Assembly (NCBI GenBank): GCA_963931635.1
Contig: OZ007034.1
Span: 744,001-808,000, forward strand
From: Caccoplasma sp905210875
Lineage (GTDB): Bacteria; Bacteroidota; Bacteroidia; Bacteroidales; UBA11471
DNA: 64,000 nucleotides
Reading direction: 5' to 3'
Shown: positions 52,185 through 61,146 of the stretch, one piece after another
Numbering within the stretch: the first letter of the stretch is position 1
Layout of the letters: every line of letters begins with the position of its first letter
Notes under the pieces: generated by a model
Database searches by the model: none
Told to the model about the DNA's origin: nothing
The model's input: only the letters and a program-made list of their open reading frames with translations
Made by a program: the position numbers and the translations under genes

Positions 52185-54350
52185 TTATTTCAACACGATA
52201 GTTATCTTTTGACCTTTCGATACCCGGCGGCCCACCGGCAACGACTGACGCACCACCTTGCCACTACCCACGACCGATACCCGTAGCCCCACTCTTTCGA
52301 GCAGATAAATGGCATCGCGCGCCCCCATTCCTACAACCGAAGGTACGGTATAGCTGTTGGGCTTGATGCGTTCCATCACCATGGTATAGTCGTGTGAACG
52401 CACCGACACCCACTCATCGCCGGCCTCATCGTCGGGTTCGGGGGCTACATAGGGGAGCGAAAGTCTCTTGCACAGGTAAAGAGTCTCGTCGAGACTACCC
52501 TTCTTCACTGCCGGCATCTGTGCAAAAACCGAATCGCGCGGCAACGTATTCTCGCCGGGCAGGAATCCGCGGGCATACAGCTCCTCGGCCACCGTGCGCA
52601 GGACGGCACCCGGCATGGTTCCACCCGAGGGATAGCCTATCCGTGGTGCCGATATGACGACGATGCCCGAATATTTGGGATTTTCGGCCGGGAAATATCC
52701 GCAGAAGGATACCCGGTGCCGCACGATGTTGCCTTTGTAGCCGGCTTTTCCCTGGTGTATCTGTGCCGTACCGGTCTTGCCTGCTATCTGCACATAATCC
52801 GAGCTCACTGCCTTGCGGCCGTGGGCCGTACCGTGCTGCACGACATCGACGAGCATCTGGTGTATCTCTTTCAGGGTCTGCGGCTTGCACATCTGCCGGG
52901 TAACGACCTCGGTCCCGAACTCCTCTTCCAGGGAGCCATCTTCACTCACACCGGCTATGATATAGGGCTTTATCATCTTGCCGCCGTTGGCAATGCCGTT
53001 GTAGAACATGAGTGTATAGATAGGGGGTATCGTTACTTCATAGCCGAAGCTCATCCACGGCAACGACAGTTTCGACCAGGCCGGATTGGGCTTTCCGTCG
53101 GAGAGCACCGGATATTTGATGACCGGAGCCAAGGCTCCGGGAATACCGATGTCGACCTTCTTGTTCAGGCCTATGGCATAGAGGCCGTCGACGAATTTAC
53201 GGGGGTCTTTTTCAAACCCTTTCAGTACGATTTTCGAGATACCGATGTTCGACGAGTACCATATGGTCTGGGCCGCCGTGAGATTTTCATACCCGCCCTT
53301 GCGATAGTTGTGGTCATACATGGGCTGGCGGGCGTAGACAAAACGGCCCTTTTCGCCGTAGAAGATATCGTCGGGACGCACCACGCCGGCATCGAGAGCT
53401 ACCATCATGGAGGCTGTCTTGAAGGTAGAGCCGGGCTCTGTCAGGTCGCTTACCGCGTGATTCACGCCCTCCTTGTAAGAGCCGTCGGACTGTCGGTCGA
53501 GATTGGCGATGGCCCGTATGGCTCCGGTCTCGACCTCCATGATGACTGCCACACCGTAGTCGGCCTGTGTCTCCTGCAATTTTTTCAGCAAGGCCGATTC
53601 GGCCATATCCTGTATATCTACATCGATGGTGGTGAGAATATCTTTACCGGCCACCGGCTTGGTGAGTATGTCTTCGACCCACCGCCACTGCACCCGCTGG
53701 CGCACCCGCTTGCCGTTCTCACCCCGCAGGAGAGAGTCGCACGCCAGCTCTATGCCCGAGGCTCCGCCCCGCCCTTCGCCGTTGACCATTCCGGCATATA
53801 CGCCACCCACCGTACTGGTGGCCAGCATACCGAAGGGGCGCTCCCGGCTCAACAGCGTTTCAAAAACGAGACCGCTCTTGTTGGAGTTTTTCTGGTTGAA
53901 GAAGGGATATTCGAGTATTTCCTTCATCTGCACATACGAGAGCCGGGCAAACGATACCCGGTAATGCCGGCGGTACTTGTGGGTAAGCCCCCGACGCAAA
54001 TGGGCCTTGTAGGCCTCGGCCGAGCGGTCGCCAGGCATGCGGGCCAAGGCACGGCACAGGGGGTCGAGATAGCGGAAGAAGGTATCGCGGTCGAAGCCGT
54101 CGGCCGCAAAGTCCATGTACATGGTATAGCGGGGCATCGTCGTGGCCAGCAGCCGGCCGTCGGCCGCCAGGATATTGCCTCGTGTAGCCACCACCGGCAC
54201 CGTGTCGTAAAGTGGCTTCTCGGCCTTGGCCTGCCACTTGTCGCGCTCTACGAATATGGTGCGCGACATCTTGAAAAGTATGGCCATGCACACGAGCGCG
54301 ATGACCAGCACAATGAGTAGGTAACGGAAATGCAGACTTCTATTCTTCAT
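52185..54350 (-). CDS. ftsI: Septal transpeptidase FtsI (PBP3-type) with PASTA domain
   Basis: Class B penicillin-binding protein that cross-links septal peptidoglycan with FtsW. 721 residues. A single N-terminal membrane anchor lies at residues 9-27. The pedestal domain includes VPVVATRGNILAADGRLLAT. Transpeptidase motifs: SxxK in EPGSTFKTASM (Ser308), SxN in IWYSSNIGISK (366-368), and KTG in AGKTGTAQIHQG (near 545). One PASTA domain closes the protein (YTVPSVVGMGARDAIYLLER). It overlaps the ftsL-like gene by 11 bp. Confidence 0.95.
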   Translation of the reverse strand: MKNRSLHFRYLLIVLVIALVCMAILFKMSRTIFVERDKWQAKAEKPLYDTVPVVATRGNILAADGRLLATTMPRYTMYMDFAADGFDRDTFFRYLDPLCRALARMPGDRSAEAYKAHLRRGLTHKYRRHYRVSFARLSYVQMKEILEYPFFNQKNSNKSGLVFETLLSRERPFGMLATSTVGGVYAGMVNGEGRGGASGIELACDSLLRGENGKRVRQRVQWRWVEDILTKPVAGKDILTTIDVDIQDMAESALLKKLQETQADYGVAVIMEVETGAIRAIANLDRQSDGSYKEGVNHAVSDLTEPGSTFKTASMMVALDAGVVRPDDIFYGEKGRFVYARQPMYDHNYRKGGYENLTAAQTIWYSSNIGISKIVLKGFEKDPRKFVDGLYAIGLNKKVDIGIPGALAPVIKYPVLSDGKPNPAWSKLSLPWMSFGYEVTIPPIYTLMFYNGIANGGKMIKPYIIAGVSEDGSLEEEFGTEVVTRQMCKPQTLKEIHQMLVDVVQHGTAHGRKAVSSDYVQIAGKTGTAQIHQGKAGYKGNIVRHRVSFCGYFPAENPKYSGIVVISAPRIGYPSGGTMPGAVLRTVAEELYARGFLPGENTLPRDSVFAQMPAVKKGSLDETLYLCKRLSLPYVAPEPDDEAGDEWVSVRSHDYTMVMERIKPNSYTVPSVVGMGARDAIYLLERVGLRVSVVGSGKVVRQSLPVGRRVSKGQKITIVLK

Positions 54351-54765
54351 ACGATTTCCGTTTTAATTTGTACGACGGTGTCTTGGGGGAATGTATGTCG
54401 ATGCCCTTCTCCTCAAAGAGTTTTTCAATCTGTGAGGGGCGGCTCACCCCGGTAAGTTCCGAAGAGAGTGTCGTGGCCTCATAGCGCAACTCGGTCTCCC
54501 GGGTGCGGAGGCGCTCTATCTCGGCCATTTTACGATGGCAGTTGTAGCGGTTTCCGATGTAGCAGAAGAGGAGTATCAGCAAGATGAGGCAGGCTTTCCA
54601 TTTGCGGTAGATGAAGTCGAACGACACGATTTCTCCCTCGAAAAGTTCTTTGAGAAAGAAGACAATGCGGGTCTGATAGCCGGGCAGCGAGGTCTCCCCG
54701 GCATCGGGTGTGGTGCCGCCGGTCTCTGTTTTTTCTATTTCTTGCTCCTCTCTATTCTCGTCCAT
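54340..54765 (-). CDS. FtsL-like division protein
   Basis: 141 residues from ATG 54765; the longer frame to 54849 lies in rsmH. Acidic N-terminal cytoplasmic part (about 65 residues, MDENREEQEIEKTETGG), one membrane segment near residues 66-85 (ACLILLILLFCYIGN), and a periplasmic helix with heptad-like spacing (RKMAEIERLRTRETELRYEA). Sequence is poorly conserved, so the call relies on topology and its FtsL position between rsmH and ftsI. The cytoplasmic part is longer than in many FtsL proteins. Confidence 0.82.
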   Translation of the reverse strand: MDENREEQEIEKTETGGTTPDAGETSLPGYQTRIVFFLKELFEGEIVSFDFIYRKWKACLILLILLFCYIGNRYNCHRKMAEIERLRTRETELRYEATTLSSELTGVSRPSQIEKLFEEKGIDIHSPKTPSYKLKRKSYEE

Positions 54766-54772
54766 ATCGCAA

Positions 54773-55681
54773 TTACAGTTTTTCGGCCACGCGCAACTTG
54801 GCACTGCGGGCTCGCGGGTTGCGCGCCACCTCGTCATCGCCGGGCACAATCACCTTGTTGTTCACCGGCCGTAACGGGGCAGCAACACGGCCGAAGAAAT
54901 CTTTCTCGGCACGGCCCTCGAAATTACCGGTCTTGAAAAAGTTTTTTACCAGACGGTCTTCGAGCGAATGGTAAGTAAGTATCGCTATGCGACCTCCGGG
55001 ACGCACCAACTCGGCCGCCGACACCAACATACGGCGCAGCGCCGCCATCTCCTGATTGACCTCGATGCGCAGAGCCTGGAAAAGCTGCGCCAGTTCTTTC
55101 TTTTCCTGCCGCTTGTCAATACAGGGCATGACCACATCGACCAGACGGGCTGTCGTGTCGATTTTCTGCACCCGTCGTGCGGCGACTATCGCCTCGGCAA
55201 TGCGGCGGGACGAACGCAACTCGCCGTAGAGGTAAAACAGGTCGGCCAGTTGTTCCTGGGTATATCCGTCGACAATATCAGCAGCTGTCGTACGTGCGCT
55301 ACGGTTCATACGCATATCAAGTGCCCCGTCGAAGCGAAACGAAAACCCCCGTGCCGAGTCGTCGAAATGGTGAAATGAGACCCCCAGGTCGGCCAGCAAT
55401 CCGTCGATTTGCTCCACCTCGTAATAGCGCATGAAGTTTTTGAGGAAACGGAAATTGCTCCGCACAAATGTAAAACGGTCGTCTTCGACACAGTTGGCAA
55501 GAGCATCTTCGTCTTGGTCAAAGGCATAGAGATGTCCCTCCTTTCCCAACCGGCTCAAAATGGCCCGCGAGTGGCCACCTCCGCCGAAAGTGACGTCGAC
55601 ATACACACCGTCCGGCTGCACCGCCAATCCCTCCATGCAGGCATCGAGCAGCGCAGGCACATGATAGACAGAAGATTGCAT
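54773..55681 (-). CDS. rsmH: 16S rRNA (cytosine(1402)-N4)-methyltransferase
   Basis: Methylates C1402 of 16S rRNA. Start at ATG 55681 (MQSSVYHVPALLDACMEGL); the frame reaches 55738 but HVPAL-type starts are the family norm. 302 residues. The SAM loop is VDVTFGGGGHSRAIL near residue 33, then LLADLGVSFHHFDDSARGFS near 105, and the C-terminal RIAILTYHSLEDRLVKNFF. First gene of the division cluster; in many relatives mraZ would precede it, but here 216 bp of non-coding DNA separate it from a divergent gene. Confidence 0.96.
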   Translation of the reverse strand: MQSSVYHVPALLDACMEGLAVQPDGVYVDVTFGGGGHSRAILSRLGKEGHLYAFDQDEDALANCVEDDRFTFVRSNFRFLKNFMRYYEVEQIDGLLADLGVSFHHFDDSARGFSFRFDGALDMRMNRSARTTAADIVDGYTQEQLADLFYLYGELRSSRRIAEAIVAARRVQKIDTTARLVDVVMPCIDKRQEKKELAQLFQALRIEVNQEMAALRRMLVSAAELVRPGGRIAILTYHSLEDRLVKNFFKTGNFEGRAEKDFFGRVAAPLRPVNNKVIVPGDDEVARNPRARSAKLRVAEKL

Positions 55682-55869
55682 CAATTTGTTCGAGTATTTT
55701 TTTACCGGGTAAAAATAGTAAGAAAAACACGGACACACACCATATTTTCCAATTTTTTTTCAACAATCTTCCCACATCTACCAGAAGAGCCACGACAGTG
55801 TTTCGCATACGGGGAAGGCTCAAAAAAACATTTTTCTTTACAAAAAAGTCCTATTCCGCAAAGAATCAC

Positions 55870-55877
55870 TATCTTTG
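55870..55877 (+). promoter_or_regulatory. Promoter -7 element of the glycine-lipid genes
   Basis: TATCTTTG (TAnnTTTG), 20 bp before the ATG at 55898. Confidence 0.65.
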
Positions 55878-55897
55878 TCCGTTCTTGAAGAGAAACG

Positions 55898-56746
55898 ATG
55901 GACAAAAAAGAGACATTACACGTTGATGTAGAAGAGGTTGTAAAACGGAAATCTCCGCGATTGGCCCGAAAAATTCCGGGTTTCGTATTCAACTTCATCA
56001 AACGCACCATTCAGGAAGATCGCATCAACCGTTTTCTGAAAGCCTATCCCCATGTGCGTGGTGTAGACTTTGCCGAGACCCTGCTGGAATATCTCGACAT
56101 CTCCATACGTCTCGACGGAGAGCAGAACATTCCCAAGCAAGGGCGGTTCATCTTCGCCTCCAATCATCCGCTGGGCGGACTCGACGGCGTGGCCCTCATC
56201 GCCGTGCTGGGACGGAAATACAACCGCAACATCAAGTTTGTCGTCAACGACCTGCTCATGGCCATTGAACCGCTGACCGACAATTTTCTGCCCATCAACA
56301 AATACGGCAAGCAAGACAAGGACAAGGCCGACGCCCTGGGCAAAGCCTACGAAGGCGACGGACAGATGGCTGTCTTTCCCGCTGGGCTCGTCTCCCGCCG
56401 GCAAGGCGCCGAAATCAAAGACCTCACCTGGAACAAGGCCTTCATTGCCAAAAGCGTACAATACCAGCGCGACGTCATTCCCGTGTGGTTCGAAGGCTAC
56501 AACTCCCCCTTCTTCTACCGCTTTGCCCGCTGGCGCAAACGGCTGGGGCTGAAATTCAACATCGAGTTGATTTACCTGCCCGACGAAATGTTTCGGAGCG
56601 AAAAAAAGAGATTCATCATACACTTTGGCAAACCTATTCCGTGGCAGACATTCGACAACACGAGAAGCCGTATGGAGTGGGCACAATATGTCAAAGACCA
56701 AGTTTATAGCATCAGAGACAATCTTAACAAACCCAAACGGATATGA
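55898..56746 (+). CDS. glsA: PlsC-like O-acyltransferase, probable glycine-lipid synthase GlsA
   Basis: 282-residue membrane-peripheral acyltransferase. The PlsC-type catalytic motif is in FASNHPLGGLDGVAL near residue 90 and the second block AVFPAGLVSRRQGAEIKDL near 162. It resembles OlsA-type enzymes that add the second (ester-linked) fatty acid to an N-acyl amino acid. In Bacteroides the homologous pair makes glycine lipids. It overlaps the next gene by 4 bp, the N-acyltransferase partner. The symbol is assigned by family and pairing; the amino acid is not read from sequence. Confidence 0.8.
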   Translation: MDKKETLHVDVEEVVKRKSPRLARKIPGFVFNFIKRTIQEDRINRFLKAYPHVRGVDFAETLLEYLDISIRLDGEQNIPKQGRFIFASNHPLGGLDGVALIAVLGRKYNRNIKFVVNDLLMAIEPLTDNFLPINKYGKQDKDKADALGKAYEGDGQMAVFPAGLVSRRQGAEIKDLTWNKAFIAKSVQYQRDVIPVWFEGYNSPFFYRFARWRKRLGLKFNIELIYLPDEMFRSEKKRFIIHFGKPIPWQTFDNTRSRMEWAQYVKDQVYSIRDNLNKPKRI

Positions 56747-57672
56747 AAGAAATCATCGCCCCTATCGAAAGAGGGAAGATTGAAGCCGAACTTACGCCCG
56801 AACGCTTTCTGCGCCACACCAACAAAGGGGGGAACGACATCTATGTCGTCAATTACAAAAATGCCCCCAATACCATGCAGGAAATAGGACGTCTGCGCGA
56901 AATCGCATTCCGGTCGGCTGGTGGCGGAACCGGGAAAGAGGTCGACATCGACATGTACGACACCATGGAAGAACCCTGCCAGCAGCTCATCGTATGGGAC
57001 CCCGACGCCAAAGAAATATTGGGCGGATACCGGTTTATCTTGGGCGAAAACATAAAATACGATGCCGACGGACGGCCCATCATAGCCACCTCGCACATGT
57101 TTGACTTCTCCCCGAAATTCATTCAGGAATACATGCCCCACACCATTGAGCTGGGCCGCTCTTTTGTCTCGCTCGAATACCAGTCGACAAGAGCCGGAGC
57201 CAAAGGCCTCTTTGCTCTCGACAACTTGTGGGACGGCCTCGGGGCTCTGATTGTCATCTACCCACAAATCAAATACTTCTTCGGCAAGGTAACGATGTAT
57301 CCCACCTTCTCGACCGAAGGTCGCAACATGATACTCTACTTCCTCAACAAGCACTTTGCCGACACCGAAAAACTGGTTTGGCCCCGCACACCGCTCGAAA
57401 CCAACAGCAACTACGAAGAGCTGCGGAAGATTTTTCCCGAAGGCAACTCCTTCAAGGACGACTACAAGATACTCAACCAGGAGGTGCGCGCCCTGGGCTT
57501 CAACATACCGCCGCTGGTCAACAGCTACATGAGCCTGTCGCCCACGATGCGCATGTTCGGCACCGCCATCAACGACGAGTTTGGCGACGTCGAGGAGTCG
57601 GGCATACTCATTGCCATCGACGAGATACTCGAAGAAAAGAAAAAACGCCACGTCGACACATATGAACCTTAG
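56743..57672 (+). CDS. glsB: N-acyltransferase, probable glycine-lipid synthase GlsB
   Basis: 309-residue GNAT-like protein of the OlsB/hemolysin-associated family, thought to join a 3-hydroxy fatty acid to the amino group of glycine. Blocks: MQEIGRLREIAFRSAGGGTG, LIVWDPDAKEILGGYRFI, and IELGRSFVSLEYQSTRAGAK, the last carrying the GNAT-type acyl-ACP binding region. It is coupled to the preceding O-acyltransferase by a 4-bp overlap, and a terminator follows. In Bacteroides thetaiotaomicron the matching gene is needed for glycine lipids, from memory. Confidence 0.82.
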   Translation: MKEIIAPIERGKIEAELTPERFLRHTNKGGNDIYVVNYKNAPNTMQEIGRLREIAFRSAGGGTGKEVDIDMYDTMEEPCQQLIVWDPDAKEILGGYRFILGENIKYDADGRPIIATSHMFDFSPKFIQEYMPHTIELGRSFVSLEYQSTRAGAKGLFALDNLWDGLGALIVIYPQIKYFFGKVTMYPTFSTEGRNMILYFLNKHFADTEKLVWPRTPLETNSNYEELRKIFPEGNSFKDDYKILNQEVRALGFNIPPLVNSYMSLSPTMRMFGTAINDEFGDVEESGILIAIDEILEEKKKRHVDTYEP

Positions 57673-57690
57673 AAATGGCGGATTCATCGA

Positions 57691-57734
57691 AAAAAAGCAG
57701 GCCGGGAACCCTCAGAGTCTCCGGCCTGTTTTTT
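57691..57734. terminator. Bidirectional terminator after glsB and the thioesterase gene
   Basis: CAGGCCGG / CCGGCCTG (57698-57705, 57721-57728) with a 15-nt loop; T runs follow on both strands, fitting the convergent genes. Confidence 0.85.
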
Positions 57735-57753
57735 CTGTAACAAAGGAGCTTTT

Positions 57754-58179
57754 TCAAAAAGAACGTTCCTCATATGCTGCAATAGCTTCTCGCCATTCGG
57801 TCGAGATTTCGCACGACCGACCTTTCTTAAAATCAAATCCCACCAACACCGTTTCACAAGTAGCCTTTACCTCTCCACCGGCATCGACAATACGTTGCAG
57901 GAGTTTCAAACTCTTGTTGCCTATTGCCAGGGTCGTGGTCTGCACCGACACCTTATCCTGCATATAGATGGGCAAAAGAAAGTTTGCATTCACATTGGCT
58001 ATCACCAAATCGATGGCCCGACACTCATTCATCTGCGGCCGCAAAGTAAAGAAATAGTTCACTTTTCCCAAATCATAAAATGTGAAATAGACCGAATTGT
58101 TAACGTGTCCCAGCGGGTCGATATCGTTAAACCGCAACTGCACAGGTATCTGATGTTTGAATGCGACCTCTTCTGTCAT
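57754..58179 (-). CDS. Acyl-CoA thioesterase, hotdog fold (4HBT family)
   Basis: 141-residue hotdog-fold protein from ATG 58179 (MTEEVAFKHQIPVQLRFND); the frame continues upstream into the next gene. The catalytic Asp region is FNDIDPLGHVNNSVYFTFYD near residues 16-35, the hallmark of 4-hydroxybenzoyl-CoA thioesterase-like enzymes. The second half carries the TCETVLVGFDF strand. Acyl substrate unknown. It begins 8 bp after the DUF721 gene. Confidence 0.88.
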   Translation of the reverse strand: MTEEVAFKHQIPVQLRFNDIDPLGHVNNSVYFTFYDLGKVNYFFTLRPQMNECRAIDLVIANVNANFLLPIYMQDKVSVQTTTLAIGNKSLKLLQRIVDAGGEVKATCETVLVGFDFKKGRSCEISTEWREAIAAYEERSF

Positions 58180-58187
58180 ATCTGTTT

Positions 58188-58478
58188 CTATCGAAATATT
58201 ATATCCTTTATCACACGGCGGCCCATCTTCTGGTTGAGCCGCATGAGCAGAGCCTCCTTGCAACACAGCAACTCATTGCGCAATACGGCCGACGACAACG
58301 TTACATAGAGCACCTCGGCCCTGACATACACCTTTGTCGTATAACGGGCTACCGACTCACCGAAGATTTCCCGCCACAAAAGAGCGGCCTGCGTCTCGTC
58401 GAGGCGCCGGTCGAGATGCTGCTCGGCCAGCACCTGGGGCAGCAGTTCGCTCAGTTTCAAGGCATCTTTCCGTTGCAT
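58188..58478 (-). CDS. DUF721 protein (DciA-like)
   Basis: 96-residue basic protein. DUF721 members include DciA, a loader of the replicative helicase in bacteria lacking DnaC; the C-terminal half here (VYVRAEVLYVTLSSAVLRNE, then LLCCKEALLMRLNQKM) matches the KH-like core. It lies 3 bp after recF, the usual Bacteroidales pairing, which supports a DNA-replication role. Whether it is the true DciA cannot be decided by eye. Confidence 0.85.
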   Translation of the reverse strand: MQRKDALKLSELLPQVLAEQHLDRRLDETQAALLWREIFGESVARYTTKVYVRAEVLYVTLSSAVLRNELLCCKEALLMRLNQKMGRRVIKDIIFR

Positions 58479-58481
58479 GGG

Positions 58482-59579
58482 TCACTCTTCTATCTTTGTA
58501 AAACAGCCGTTTTCCACCTCAAAAAGGCGATAGTCGCCACCGACACGACGCACGATGGCGTCGAGATACTCACGGTTGGTGTCCGTAACAAAAATCTGGC
58601 CGAAACGCTCCTGCGAAACCAGCGAAATAATGCGCTCCATGCGACGGGCATCAAGTTTGTCAAAAACATCGTCGAGCAGGAGCAGCGGTGTCGTGTGCCC
58701 GTTGCGTTTGAGATAATCAAACTGCGCCAGCTTCAAGGCAATGAGAAAAGTCTTGTTCTGCCCCTGCGAGCCGATGCGTTTCATCGGATACTCGCCAAGC
58801 AGCATTTCGAGCTCGTCTTTGTGCACCCCGCGGCTGGTATAGCCCAGTATAAGGTCGCGCTCCCGCACCTCGGCCAGCAGATTGCGCAGGTCGCCCCGCT
58901 CAATGTGGGAGACATAGGAGAGGCTTACCGTCTCACCGCCGCCCGAAATCGTCTCGTAGAACGACTGGAACACGGGTATGAACTCAGCGAGAAACGCCCG
59001 GCGCGCCCGATAAATGTCGGTCGCGGCCAAAGCCATCTGCTCCTCCCATATCTCATACAAGGCTGGGTCGGTAATCTCCTGTTTGAGCAGCGTGTTGCGC
59101 TGCAAAAGCGCCTTGTTGTAGCGGATGAGCCGATCGAGATAGGCTTTGTCAAACTGCGATATGACCTGGTCGAGAAAGCGGCGGCGCTCTTCGCTTCCGC
59201 CCTGAATCAGTTCGGCATCGGCGGGAGAAATCATCACCAGCGGAATGAGCCCGATGTGGTCCGACAACCGGTCATACTCCTTCTTGTTGCGCTTGAACAC
59301 CTTCTTCTGGCGGCGTTTCATACCGCAGTAAATCTCTTCGCTCGCCTCGCCGCTGGTATAGAAACCCTGCAAGAGAAAAAAATCTTCGCCGTGGCGTATG
59401 TTCTGCGAGTCGGGCAGCGCCGTGGAGCTTTTGCAGAAAGAGAGATAGTAAAGTGCATCGAGCAGATTGGTCTTTCCCATACCGTTGTTGCCCAGAAAAC
59501 AGTTCAGACCGGGCGAAAACACCAGGTCGGCCTGGGCAATATTCTTAAAATTGACGATAGACAGGCGGGAAAGAATCAT
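58482..59579 (-). CDS. recF: DNA replication and repair protein RecF
   Basis: SMC-like ATPase that helps load RecA at gaps. Start at ATG 59579 (MILSRLSIVNFKNIAQADL); the frame extends to 59606. 365 residues. Walker A is CFLGNNGMGKTNLLDALYYL near residue 32, the signature region is KDELEMLLGEYPMKRIGSQG near 270, and Walker B is LLLLDDVFDKLDARRM near 305. It is followed by the DUF721 gene. Confidence 0.95.
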   Translation of the reverse strand: MILSRLSIVNFKNIAQADLVFSPGLNCFLGNNGMGKTNLLDALYYLSFCKSSTALPDSQNIRHGEDFFLLQGFYTSGEASEEIYCGMKRRQKKVFKRNKKEYDRLSDHIGLIPLVMISPADAELIQGGSEERRRFLDQVISQFDKAYLDRLIRYNKALLQRNTLLKQEITDPALYEIWEEQMALAATDIYRARRAFLAEFIPVFQSFYETISGGGETVSLSYVSHIERGDLRNLLAEVRERDLILGYTSRGVHKDELEMLLGEYPMKRIGSQGQNKTFLIALKLAQFDYLKRNGHTTPLLLLDDVFDKLDARRMERIISLVSQERFGQIFVTDTNREYLDAIVRRVGGDYRLFEVENGCFTKIEE

Positions 59580-59728
59580 ATTGAAAACCTTTTTTACACG
59601 ATACAAACGTACATAAACTTTTTCATTTTACCGGCGTCGAGCCGAAGAAAACATCACTTATCGCCTCATCAGCAACCCGAAAGGATAAAAAATAAGGCCG
59701 ATTTTTTTATTTATTAAAGATAAAAGCG

Positions 59729-59736
59729 TACTTTTG
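59729..59736 (+). promoter_or_regulatory. Promoter -7 element of the TPR-ribH unit
   Basis: TACTTTTG (TAnnTTTG), 41 bp before the ATG at 59778. Confidence 0.6.
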
Positions 59737-59777
59737 TCTGCTCAAATCAAATACCACGCAATAAAACAGCAAAAAAT

Positions 59778-60461
59778 ATGGCACAGAAACAAAACACTCC
59801 GGACGAACTCGATAAAGTGAACGAGGCCCTCTCCTCCTCGGAACAGTTTATCGAAAAAAACCAAAAAGGCATTTTCATCGTGATATTGGTCGTTGTCATC
59901 GCCGTAGGCGCATGGCTCGCACTGCGTCACTTCTATTTCCAACCGCGCGAAACAACCGCCTATGCCGAAATGTTCAAAGGCGAATTTTATCTCGACACCG
60001 ACTCTTTTGCCTTGGCTCTCAATGGTAACGGTGCCGACTACATCGGCTTCGAAGCTATCGTTAATGACTATGCTCACACCGATGCCGCCAATCTGGCTGC
60101 CGCCTATGCCGGCATCTGCCACTTCAACCTCGGCAACTACAATGCTGCTCTGGACTATTTCAAGAAATTCGACGCCGACGACAAATTCGTATCGACCAAC
60201 GTCTTGGGCATGATAGGCAACTGCTATGCCAATATGGACCAGACCGCCGAAGCAATGGCAACCTTTGAAAAAGCCGCTCAGAAAGCCGACAACGACCTGT
60301 TCTCGCCCTTCTATCTGAAAAAGGCTGCCACCATCGCCGAAGCAACAGGAAATTACGACAAAGCTCTCGCTCTTTACAACCAGATAAAGAACAACTATGC
60401 TACCTCTACGGTAGCCCGCGACATCGACAAATACATCGAGCGCGCACAAGCCAAGAAATAA
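59778..60461 (+). CDS. Membrane-anchored tetratricopeptide repeat protein
   Basis: 227 residues. Cytoplasmic N-terminus of about 30 residues, one membrane segment at 31-50 (GIFIVILVVVIAVGAWLAL), then TPR-like helical repeats: AAAYAGICHFNLGNYNAALD, LGMIGNCYANMDQTAEAMAT, and IAEATGNYDKALALYNQIKN. It resembles YfgM/BamD-like scaffolds in layout. The order recF, DUF721, TPR, ribH is commonly seen in Bacteroides; the function is not known. Confidence 0.85.
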   Translation: MAQKQNTPDELDKVNEALSSSEQFIEKNQKGIFIVILVVVIAVGAWLALRHFYFQPRETTAYAEMFKGEFYLDTDSFALALNGNGADYIGFEAIVNDYAHTDAANLAAAYAGICHFNLGNYNAALDYFKKFDADDKFVSTNVLGMIGNCYANMDQTAEAMATFEKAAQKADNDLFSPFYLKKAATIAEATGNYDKALALYNQIKNNYATSTVARDIDKYIERAQAKK

Positions 60462-60485
60462 CAGCGACCCGTCGCCACACACATA

Positions 60486-60527
60486 AAAGGGGTTGTGTCA
60501 AAATGAAAATTTCGGCACAACCCCTTT
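60486..60527 (+). promoter_or_regulatory. Stem-loop in the ribH leader
   Basis: AAAGGGGTTGTG / CACAACCCCTTT (60486-60497, 60516-60527), a perfect 12-bp stem with an 18-nt A/T-rich loop. No T run follows on plus. It could be a weak terminator or mRNA-stability element between the TPR gene and ribH. It does not show the conserved FMN-riboswitch segments. Confidence 0.45.
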
Positions 60528-60570
60528 ACAATAAACACACCTGTACAACCTTCAACCCAACACAACCACC

Positions 60571-61062
60571 ATGGCTACTGCATACCAGAACCTGTCGTCC
60601 TGCGACAACAATACCGTACCCGACGCCCCGCATCTGCGCGTCGCCATCGTATGCGCCGAATGGAACGCCGACATTACCGGCGCACTGCTCGAAGGCGCCT
60701 GCAACACCCTGCAAAAACACGGCGTAAAACCCGAGAACATCTTCGTAGAACATGTGCCCGGCACCTACGAACTCACCTTCGGAGCCCAACGCGCCGCCGC
60801 CCATTACCGGCCCGACGCCGTCATCGTACTGGGTTGCGTCATACAAGGCGAGACACCCCACTTCGATTATGTGTGCCAGGGCGTTACCGAAGGCACCACC
60901 CGGCTCAACGCCACCCTCGACATTCCCGTAATATTCGGCGTACTCACCACCGGCGACAAGCAACAGGCACTCGACCGGGCCGGCGGGAAATATGGCAACA
61001 AAGGCGACGAAGCCGCCGTCACCGCCATCAAGATGGCCGCCTTTGCCGCCCGCATGAAATAA
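60571..61062 (+). CDS. ribH: 6,7-dimethyl-8-ribityllumazine synthase
   Basis: Penultimate enzyme of riboflavin synthesis, forming an icosahedral or pentameric shell. 163 residues. VAIVCAEWNADITGALLEGA near residue 24, the substrate loop VPGTYELTFGAQRA near 62, GCVIQGETPHFDYVCQG with the catalytic His near 95, and VIFGVLTTGDKQQALDRAG near 120. It follows the TPR gene by 109 bp. Confidence 0.96.
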   Translation: MATAYQNLSSCDNNTVPDAPHLRVAIVCAEWNADITGALLEGACNTLQKHGVKPENIFVEHVPGTYELTFGAQRAAAHYRPDAVIVLGCVIQGETPHFDYVCQGVTEGTTRLNATLDIPVIFGVLTTGDKQQALDRAGGKYGNKGDEAAVTAIKMAAFAARMK

Positions 61063-61087
61063 GCAACGGCACCCTCCCGCAAACAGC

Positions 61088-61130
61088 AAACCGCCGCACC
61101 CCGCAATGTCGAGGTACGGCGGTTTCTCTA
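61088..61130 (+). terminator. Terminator between convergent ribH and the Nudix gene
   Basis: AAACCGCCG and CGGCGGTTT pair at the ends of 61088-61125 with further ACC/GGT pairing; only a short TTTCTCT follows, so efficiency is uncertain. Confidence 0.6.
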
Positions 61131-61146
61131 TATGTGCTCCGTCTAC

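Noticed and set aside
60486..60570. FMN riboswitch upstream of ribH
   Set aside because: The conserved segments of the RFN element are absent; only a simple hairpin is present.
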